In this document: one piece after another, positions 56,703 to 64,000 of the stretch
How positions within the stretch are numbered: the first letter of the stretch is position 1
How the letters are laid out: the number at the start of each line of letters is the position of its first letter
Source of the DNA: Primulina eburnea
Lineage: Eukaryota > Streptophyta > Magnoliopsida > Lamiales > Gesneriaceae
Length of the DNA stretch: 64,000 bases
Assembly (NCBI RefSeq): GCF_022965805.1
Contig: NC_133118.1
Coordinates: 6,913,057-6,977,056, forward strand
Direction of reading: 5' to 3'
Program-made: the position numbers and the translations under genes
The notes under the pieces: generated by a model
Databases searched by the model: none
Told to the model about the DNA's origin: nothing
What the model saw: the letters and a program-made list of their open reading frames with translations, nothing else

Positions 56703-57157
56703 TGTAATGCCCGAGAAATTAATTATCGTAATCTGATATGATTATTGATTATGAAGTGATATAATTATAAACGGGCTATTACGAGACCAGATTGGCCAAA
56801 TTATATGAATGGTGCAATTGTTGGACAGAACCATTGGCGCCCGAGCGGTAGAAAATGACCGCCCGAGCGCCAATGTGCAATAAGAATATGTTTCGGACAG
56901 AAGATGTGGCGCCCGGGCGGTAGTTTATGACCGCCCGAGCGCCAATGTGTAAACCCGAAGGAGCTTGGACAGAACCTTCCGCGCTCGAGCGGTAGTTTAA
57001 TACCGCCCGAGCGCCGCCTGAAATGAGCGAAATTCTGGAGAAGCCACGTACGAATTACATGCAATATATATATAAAGTTCCTTCATAATTTCCTCAGATT
57101 CTGAAGGAGGAAGTCGAGAAAAGCTCCGAGGAATTATCGTGAAAAATCCTTACACCT
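56703..57157 (+). mobile_element. Element C 3' LTR, truncated
   Basis: First 455 bp, including the dyad cassette (56836-57016) and TATA (57064-57076). Similarity to the 5' LTR stops at TCCTTACACCTT (57157), where the sequence passes straight into the tail of relic M. A deletion or illegitimate recombination joined them. Confidence 0.92.
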
Positions 57158-57174
57158 TAGAATGACAAATAAAA

Positions 57175-58500
57175 TTTCAACCTCCTCGCCATCTAACTCC
57201 TCTGCTAGGCGATGCCTTAGCAGGAAAATAAACCTTTCACTTCATAATCTTGTAACTTCTCTGCTAACCGGGTCTTAGTAGGAAAATAAAACTCTTACCT
57301 CACCATCTTGTAACTCCTCTGCTAAGCCGGGACTTAGCAGGAAGAATAAAACTTCAACCTCCTCGCCATCTGACTCCTCTTCCAGGCGATGTCTGAGTAG
57401 GAAAATAAAACTTTCCCACCCTCACCCTCTAACTCCTCTGCTAGGATGCTTGAGCAGGACAATAAAACATTCACCTCCTCACCATGTGAGTCCTCTTCTA
57501 GGTGATGTCTGAGCAGGAAAATAACACTTTCACCACCTCACCCTCTGACTCATCTGCTAGGCGATGGCTCAGCAGGAAGATAACTTGATTTCCCACTCCT
57601 CACCCTCTGACTCCTCTGCTAGGCGATGCCTAAGCAGGAAAACAAAAGTTTCACCTCCTCACCCCTAACTCCTCTACTAGGCTCAGCCTAAGTAGGTAAA
57701 ATTTAATAATGTCTCTACTCTACTATGCTCTTCTAGTAGACGATGCCTTAGCAGGAAAATAAAATTTTCTCCTTCACTCTGCTCCTCTGCTAGACGATGT
57801 CTTAGTAGGAAAGTAAAATATTTCTCATCAAATCTGCTCCTCTTCTACGCGATACCTTAGTAGGAAAATAAAATATTTTCTCCTTCTGAACTTTGCTCCT
57901 CTACTAAGCGATGCCTTAGTAGGAAAATAAAATTTCTCTCCTCAACTCTGCTCCTCTACTAGGCGATGCCTTAGTAGGAAAATTTGATTTTTCTCATGAA
58001 CTCTGCTCCTCTGCTAGGTGATGCCTTAGCAGAAAAATAAAATTTTTCTCCTTCACTCTGCTCCTCTGCTAGACGATGTCTTAGCAGAATAATAAAAATT
58101 TTCTCCTTTACTCTGCTCCTCTACTAGGCGATACCATAGTAAGAAGATTTGATTTGTCTCATGCACTCTGCTAGGCGATGTCTTAGCAGGAAAATAAAAT
58201 TTTTCTCCTTCACTCTACTCCTTTGCTAGGCGATGTCTTAGTAGGAAAATAATTTTTTTTCTCATTCACTCTACTCCTCTACTAAGCGATGTCATAGTAG
58301 AAAATTTTGATTTTTCTCCTTCACTCTGCTCCTCTGCTAGGTGATGTCTTAGCAGGAAAATAATTTTTTTCTTATTTACTCTGCTCCTCTACTAGGAGAT
58401 GCTATAGTATGAAGATTTGATTTTTTTGTTGCACTATGCTACTCTGCTAGGCGATGCCTTAGCAGTAAAATCTGATTTTTCTCCTGCACTCTCATAATAC
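57175..58500 (-). repeat. Tandem array of about 23 hairpin units
   Basis: Period about 55-60 bp. Each unit holds an inverted core such as CTGCTAGGCGATGCCTTAGCAG (arms CTGCTA/TAGCAG, inner GGC/GCC) and an AT-rich spacer with AAAATAAAATTTTTCTCC. Arms alternate between CTGCTA/TAGCAG and CTACTA/TAGTAG. The array lies 3' of the gag-protease relic M in its direction, as tandem repeats do in Tat/Ogre elements. Unit length and sequence are less uniform on the left. Confidence 0.92.
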
Positions 58501-58766
58501 AACATTCATGAATTGAAAAGAAGAACTGATTTTATTGAATTCCAACTGTTTACATGGGAAAATTCGGAGATGAAATACATCAACGATAAAACCCAGAATG
58601 ATATTTCCTAAGGTGGTAAGCATTCTAGGGCCTCTTTAAAGCCTTTCCTTGAGCATTCTCCAAGTAATAAGATTCAGATTTAAATTTCTCAATTACTCTG
58701 AAAAGTCCCTCCAACTCTCGGTCCAACTTTCCCCTCTGCTCTTCTTGTATTTTCAACAGGGCCAAG
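58501..58766 (-). other. Spacer between M protease and the hairpin array
   Basis: Non-coding on the minus strand beyond the protease frame. It contains an AATAAA on the minus strand (GAATTCAATAAAATCAG, near 58538). No RT is present here, although RT would follow protease in a complete Tat/Ogre element. Confidence 0.65.
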
Positions 58767-60293
58767 TCACTCACTTCTTTCTTTTCTAATCATGTTAACC
58801 TCAACACACGCTCTTTTTCCCTCCTCCCTCACTACCCCTTCATAACATCGACGCGGGAATTTTTTGTCCCCGCACAAGACTCCAACTTCTTTTCCCACAG
58901 GAAACTTAAGCTTCTGATAAGTAGAAGCCACGGCTTTGAAATCCTTCAGGGCTGGCCGTCCTAGAATTCCATTAAACGCAGACGAGGTATCCACCACGGT
59001 GAAGGCTATCATTTTTGTTACCCGATGAGGATCAGTTCCCAAAGATATGGGAAAAACAATCTGACGCAAAGGCGGGATGACGTGTCGTGCAAACCCATAC
59101 AGCGGGATGGAGACCGGTTCAAACTCAAATCCTTCCACCTTCATTTGATCCAACGTGCTCTTGAACAAGACATTAATGGAGTTTCCATTATCAATAAATA
59201 TCCTCGCCACATCATAATTGGCAATGGTGGCCGTCACCACCAATGCATCGTTATGTGGAGTCACAACGCCTCAAAGGTCTTCCGGCTCAAAGCTGATGAT
59301 GGGGACTTGTGGTAAGTCTGCACCCCTATATATCTCAAAGTTCTCCAATCTTCTCCCATGGGCTTCCGAGCTCGCCCAGAGTCTCTATCAGTAGCATCCC
59401 TCGAGATCATATGAATCATTCCTCTCGTAAGGTGGTTATCCTCATTCATTCCCCTCCTCGGTTCGACGGGCTCCTGAGGAACATCTTGACCAAGACCTTT
59501 CCCTCTCTGCTCCCCGACCCTCTGATTTATCCATGGAGGGTCTTGACCATGCCTAGGGGATGGGCAAGACCTCTGTCGACTCTCGGATGCGGATCCTTTT
59601 CGTCTGTCCCGTGAAGGCAATCTATCGTTGCTCTTAACCCTTCGCGACTTCTCCCACTTCCCCTCGGGCTCCCTCACCTCAATCACCTCGTCACGACTCC
59701 TATCAAGAGGAACATGTGATGAGAATTTCCCTCTATCCCTAGCTTTATCCTCCTCCTTCTTGCCCGTACCTCTCTTCCTTTCTCCTCTTTCCGCTCCCTC
59801 AACTCTACTTCCCCTAGGCCGCTGCTCCATCCTCTTATGTCGCTGGGAATCTTCTAGATTTACATATTTTTCCGTCCGAGATAACAGATCATCATAACTT
59901 GATGAAGGTTTCTTGACCAACTATTTTAAGAACTCCCCTCTTCTCAGTCCCTGGGTAAAGACAATTATCATGATGTCAAGAGTGGCCGATGGTATCTTCA
60001 GCGCTGTGTTGTTGAAATGCTGGACAAACTCTCGCAAAGTTTCCGCTTCTTGTTGTTTCACCATGAACATGCTCAAATAGTTTTTCTGGTTCCTCTTACT
60101 TCTAGCGAATCGGTGCAAGAAAGCCGTAGAAAAATCCTCAAAAGACTGTATGGTATTGGGCTGCAATGTGTTAAACCATTGTTGAGCTGACCTCGCCAGC
60201 GTGCCCAGAAACACCCTGCACCTGACCCCATCTGAATATTGATGTAACAAGGCCGCATTCTCAAACCTCCCTGAGTGTTCCTCGGGGTCAGTA
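58767..60293 (-). pseudogene. Relic M: Tat/Ogre-like gag-protease
   Basis: Capsid region near 60250-59925 (HQYSDGVRCRVFLGTLARSAQQWFNTL, FEDFSTAFLHRFARSKRNQKNYLSMF, ETLREFVQHFN) with an in-frame TAG at 59921-59923. A charged Lys/Arg/Glu-rich linker follows (59900-59450), then a frameshift and a retropepsin-like domain (59264-58767, THNDALVV type, active site DNGNS where DTGSS or DNGSS is usual, then GILGRPAL). A TGA precedes the protease near 59272. The N-terminus of gag is cut off at 60293 by the D LTR. No RT, RNase H or integrase is found, so this is a deletion relic or a gag-protease-only non-autonomous element. Confidence 0.85.
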
Positions 60294-62077
60294 TGTAATG
60301 TACCATACTTTTAAACTAGCGAAAAAATAAAATTTTATTAATTAAATATAAACCTTCAAATTGCGATAACGATAAACTGATAATTCAATATATTTGCAAC
60401 GTAAAGATCACAAATAAAGTTTGCTCAAAACACTTGTTTAAATATCGTAAACAATAACATGAAATCAGAGTATTTGAAACATTGCATAATTTGTTAAAAA
60501 CATGGGCGGTCCTCGGGTTTAGCCTCCTGCTCAGTCTAAGCCGGCTCATTGATCCCTACACTCGTCTCCTCAAAGTCATTCTTACCTGCATCGATCAAGT
60601 CTAGAGAGTCTAAAGAATCAACATGTATAAACTGGAGATAGCAAGTACTATATAATAAAACCACATGCATCTTTAAAATATAGCGTACATACTTGAAACT
60701 TTAACGTGATAGCATAAACATACTTGAAACTTGAACGTAGTAGCATAAAAGTAGACGTGCCATCATCATAAAACTTTTCTTAAACATACTTGCATCATAC
60801 ATACTTGAGCATACATAACATCATTTTGTGTAGAGATATGTTTCAAAGGAAGTGACCCATATATAAATGTGCCTGATCAGACTAAACCACAATATTGGGA
60901 TGACATGAAAAATCCACCGCCACATACATTAGATCCCCGGTCATGCTTTACCGGGTGGATTGGTCCTTAGTCATACTTTACCGCTTTCCCGGTCATGCTT
61001 TATCGGGGAGGAGAGGTCCTCGGCCACTTTCACCGACTTCCAAACCCATTCATAATTAGGTCACAAGACATTTAGCATACCTAAAAAACATAAAATATTT
61101 TCATTTGTACGTCGAGCATACTTACATGACGTTGAGGGATTCGTCGGATCTCGCTTGGGGCCACTGCTGCACATACTAACATGTGTTCGAATGCCTATCT
61201 TGCATAACTTAGACGTATAGTCATACTCACAACCAAAAATGACAAAATTCCTTATGAAATTCTAAATCTCTCGGGACTCGAGCTCGTTTAATCATCATAC
61301 TAAATCATGACATCAAACCTCAAAAAAATTCCTAAAAAAATTTATTTTTTTAAAAAGGTGTACACGGACCCCGTGTAAGGGTCCGGTTACATGCTGGAAT
61401 TTCGAATTTTGAAGGAAAAAGGGCACAGAATCCGTGTCTGGGTCCGGGAATGGGTCCGGGTAGCCTCTGAACTTGCAAACTTGCGAAAATTCACTATTTT
61501 ATCGATTCATTCTTCCAATCCAAGCCTAGGGACTATGAACCAAAACCTCGAGACTCATCCTAAGATGCTATTACATTGATTCAAACTTGTAAAAACACCC
61601 CAAACATCCCCAAGAATCGACTAACAACTTCAATACAACAATAACCCATAATTCGACATCATTTCGCTTCCTACGACTTCTATTACATCCCAAGAAATTT
61701 CCGGCCCAAAAGAACCACCAAAAAACATCTTAATACATCCCATAACATATATAAATGCAGTAGCACAAGCCCGGCGGTGCCCAACGAAGCCTGCAACTCA
61801 AAAACTTCAAGAACACATCAAGAACACATTTTCAGAAAAACGCAGTTTGAGCAGTCCCACAAAAACGATCATAACTCACTCATTTCTTATCCAAATATTT
61901 CGAATTTACTGTCAAATAGAAGGTATCAAAAAGTTCTACGTTTTATTTGTTGAAATCTTTCCCAGAAATCGACCGAAAAGTCGCAGTATTTAAAATGACA
62001 GAAAATTTTGAGTTTTCAGATCTAAAATCATTTCAAAACCGATCCAAAAAATATACAAATTATATTTGTATATCGAC
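60294..62077 (-). mobile_element. Element D 3' LTR (minus orientation; inner end uncertain)
   Basis: Ends on the minus strand with GGTACATTACA at 60294 and interrupts the gag of M. It has the LTR-typical block GACTCTCTAGACTTGATCG plus GATGCAGGTAAG (near 60600) also seen in the E LTR, and repeated CCGGTCATGCTTTACCGG-type motifs near 60940-61010. The inner end is placed only by the end of the integrase reading at 62078; no polypurine tract is visible, so some sequence has been lost. Confidence 0.65.
60935..61035 (-). repeat. Short dyad motifs in D LTR
   Basis: Three copies related to CCCGGTCATGCTTTACCGGG (arms CCCGGT/ACCGGG around CATGCTTT) near 60937, 60970 and 60990. Unlike the other cassettes they do not abut an evident TATA box. 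Confidence 0.55.
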
Positions 62078-64000
62078 CTATTCGACTTTATCTAAAATTT
62101 TATCCCAATGTATGGGTGATCTACACTTCCTCTCATATAGTGTCTCATAAGGAGCCATCCCTATTAATGATTGATAGCTATTATTGTAGGTAAACTCCAC
62201 TAGTGGCAACTTTGATTCCCAACTTTCTTGAAAATCAATGACACAAGCTCGAAGTAGATCCTCCAAAATTTAAATCCCTCTTTTGGACTGACATTCGGTT
62301 TGAGGATGGAATACCGTGCTGAATAATAGTTTAGTTCTCATCGCTGCATGCAGACTCTTCCAGAAAAGATGATGTAAACCTCGGATCTCTGTCAGAAACA
62401 ATAGATATGGGAATCACATGCAGACGAACTATCTCTGAAATATACAACACGACATAATATGTCATGGTGAATGTAATCTTGATAGGAAAAAAAAATGTGC
62501 TGATTTCGTAAGACGATCCACTATCACCCATAGAGCATTAAATTCCATGATAGTCCTTGGTAATCCCACAACGAAATCCATAGTGATATTTTCCCATTTA
62601 CACTCGGGAATAGGAAGCAGCTTAAGTTTTCCCGCTGGCCTCTAATGCTCGGCTTTAACTTGCTGACATGTCAGACATTCGGAGACAAAAAGCATGATGT
62701 CTCGCTTAATGCCTGACCACCAATATAAAAATTGAAGATCCTTGTACATTTTCGTGCTTCCAGGATGAATGGAATATGGCGTATCATGTGCTTCTTTCAT
62801 AAAAACTTCTCTCAAAGAATCACCACTAGGAACCAAAAGTCGATCTTGGTATTGAACAATGACATCTACTTCAGAATACAGCTTCCGGCCCTTGGCTTTA
62901 TCTCTCACTCTCCACTTGCAATTTCTCATCAGAAGATTGTCCATCACAGATTCTATCTCTCAAAGTCGACTATACTGTTATCGTGGCAAGATTAGGGGTC
63001 TCGCCCCTAACATACACTGTAAGCTCAAATCGTTGTATCTCGGACTTCAAAGGTCTCTGAAGTGATAATTGAGTAATAACTGATGTCTTCCTACTCAATA
63101 CGTCCGCTACTACATTAACTTTTCCTGGATAGTAGCTAATGTCACAGTCATAGTCTTTTACTAACTCTAGCCACCTTCTTTGCCTCATATTCAACTCTTT
63201 TTGTGTGAAAAAATATTTCAAACTTTTATGGTCGATGAAAATCTTGAACTTCTTTCCATACAAATTATATCTCCGAATCTTCAATGCAAATACCATTGTT
63301 GTAAGTTAAAGATCAGGAGAGGTTAATTTTTCTCGTGAACTTCAATTGTCTCGACGCATAGGCTATAACTCGGTCATTTTGCATCATAACTGTACCCAAA
63401 CCAAGTTTCGAAGCGTCGGTATAAAGAACATACTCTCCTTGCCCTGATGGTATCGATAATACTGGCGCTGAATCAGAGCTTACTTCAAATTGTCAAAACT
63501 GTCTTGGCACTCGGATCCCCATACAAACTTTGCAATCTTCTCTCAAGGCGGTCATGGGTACCGCAATAGATTAGATCCTTGAATAAACTTTCGGTAATAG
63601 CCAGCTAGTCCTAAGAAACTTTGGATCTTTGTTACGCTCTTCGGTACTGGCCACTCTTTAATTGCCTCCACTTTACTTGGATCAACATCAACTCCATCTC
63701 TAGGAATGATGTGGCCTAAAAACGCCACTCTATCAAGCCAAAACTCATACTTGATGAATTTCGCATATAATTTCCTATCTTGTAGTACTTGCAGTGTTGT
63801 CCTCAAATGCTGACTATGCTCCTCTTTACTCTCCGAATAGATCAAAATATCATCGATGAAGACGATAACAAATTGATCCAGATACGGCTGAAATATGTGA
63901 TTCATGAGATCCATGAAAATCGCTGGTAGATTGGTCAACCCAAATGGCATGACCGTAAACTCATAATGCCCATAACGAGTCCTAAAAGCAGTCTTGTGGA
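62078..64000 (-). pseudogene. Element D pol: RT-RNaseH-integrase (broken, runs off window)
   Basis: On the minus strand from the window edge: RT ([17 protein letters not shown] at 63950; [11 protein letters not shown] near 63850), then a disordered connection (63540-63300), RNase H ([10 protein letters not shown] near 63235), integrase zinc region ([11 protein letters not shown], near 62650), core ([11 protein letters not shown] near 62370) and part of the C-terminal half (LVEFTYNNSYQSLIGMAP, CRSPIHWDK) stopping at 62078. The rest of the integrase and any chromodomain are deleted. Several frameshifts. Its closest relative in the window is element E. Confidence 0.88.

Larger units (their letters stand above)
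50097..57157 (+). mobile_element. Element C: chromovirus-type Ty3/gypsy element, 3' truncated
   Basis: 5' LTR (50097-51857), initiator tRNA-Met primer site, gag and pol with few lesions, polypurine tract, and only the first 455 bp of the 3' LTR. Left target duplication TTCTG (50092-50096); the right one is missing. About seven differences over the shared 455 bp of LTR (about 1.5 percent) make it older than B and F but younger than A. Confidence 0.95.

Noticed and set aside
57175..58500. CRISPR-like array of repeats and spacers
   Set aside because: Plant nuclear context, degenerate repeats, AT-rich spacers that are themselves related to each other, and no cas genes. It is the tandem tail of a Tat/Ogre-like element.
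60289..61987. CAGTA at 60289-60293 and at about 61983 as target duplication of the D LTR
   Set aside because: The inner CAGTA is not next to a TG/CA terminus, and sequence beyond it still looks like LTR. Likely chance.

Overview
This is a repeat-dominated piece of a plant nuclear genome, most likely a eudicot. It holds Ty3/gypsy LTR retrotransposons of three lineages: chromovirus/Tekay-like, Athila and Tat/Ogre-like. It also holds CACTA and MITE debris, plant-type primer-binding sites (initiator tRNA-Met and tRNA-Asp) and a single host gene, an intronless AT-hook (AHL) gene. The exact species cannot be read from the sequence. Nothing here is bacterial, organellar or rRNA/tRNA. For clarity I name the elements A-M.

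Layout from left to right. 1-1650: an LTR (L), cut by the window edge, sitting inside the protease of a decayed element E. 1651-4934: E pol relic and polypurine tract. 4935-~21285: the 3' LTR of E, split by the 12.1-kb Athila element F (5190-17279, minus strand, TSD TTAAG) and by solo LTR H (18048-19909, TSD CAAAG). ~21286-22131: CACTA-type debris. 22132-22759: an old Athila gag fragment. 22760-46186: a stack of nested insertions. LTR K+ (oldest) carries solo LTR J (TSD ATAGT) and, further along, an inverted solo copy of the same family, K-. J carries element A (23971-40716, TSD ACATA). The 3' LTR of A carries element B (32676-40068, minus, TSD CAGAG). K- carries solo LTR G (42809-44572, TSD GTCAA). 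46187-50096: a gene island with the AHL gene (47093-47986, minus) and two MITEs in its upstream region. 50097-57157: element C, a sister of A, with a truncated 3' LTR. 57158-60293: a Tat/Ogre-like gag-protease relic (M, minus) followed by about 23 tandem hairpin units. 60294-64000: the 3' LTR and broken pol of element D (minus), running off the window.

How things fit together: the elements are parasites of one another, and only AHL is a host gene, a DNA-binding regulator predicted to act in the nucleus. B and F are young: their LTR pairs have equal length and differ at only two or three positions that I could find. Both still carry stops or frameshifts in their polyproteins. A, C, D, E and M are more decayed, and many of their stops look like C-to-T or G-to-A changes.

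The most interesting signals are structural. (1) Seven of the nine LTR families visible here carry a short array of GC-rich inverted-repeat (dyad) units directly upstream of the TATA box. The dyad sequence is cassette-like: sister LTRs C and G share their leader but carry different dyads, while G shares its dyad with the unrelated Athila element F. (2) The 57.2-58.5 kb array is a run of about 23 hairpins whose arms covary (CTGCTA/TAGCAG against CTACTA/TAGTAG). (3) The LTRs related to A share a perfect small hairpin and, in most of them, a consensus splice donor in the leader. (4) The LTR of E carries the site II plus telo-box promoter grammar typical of ribosomal-protein genes.
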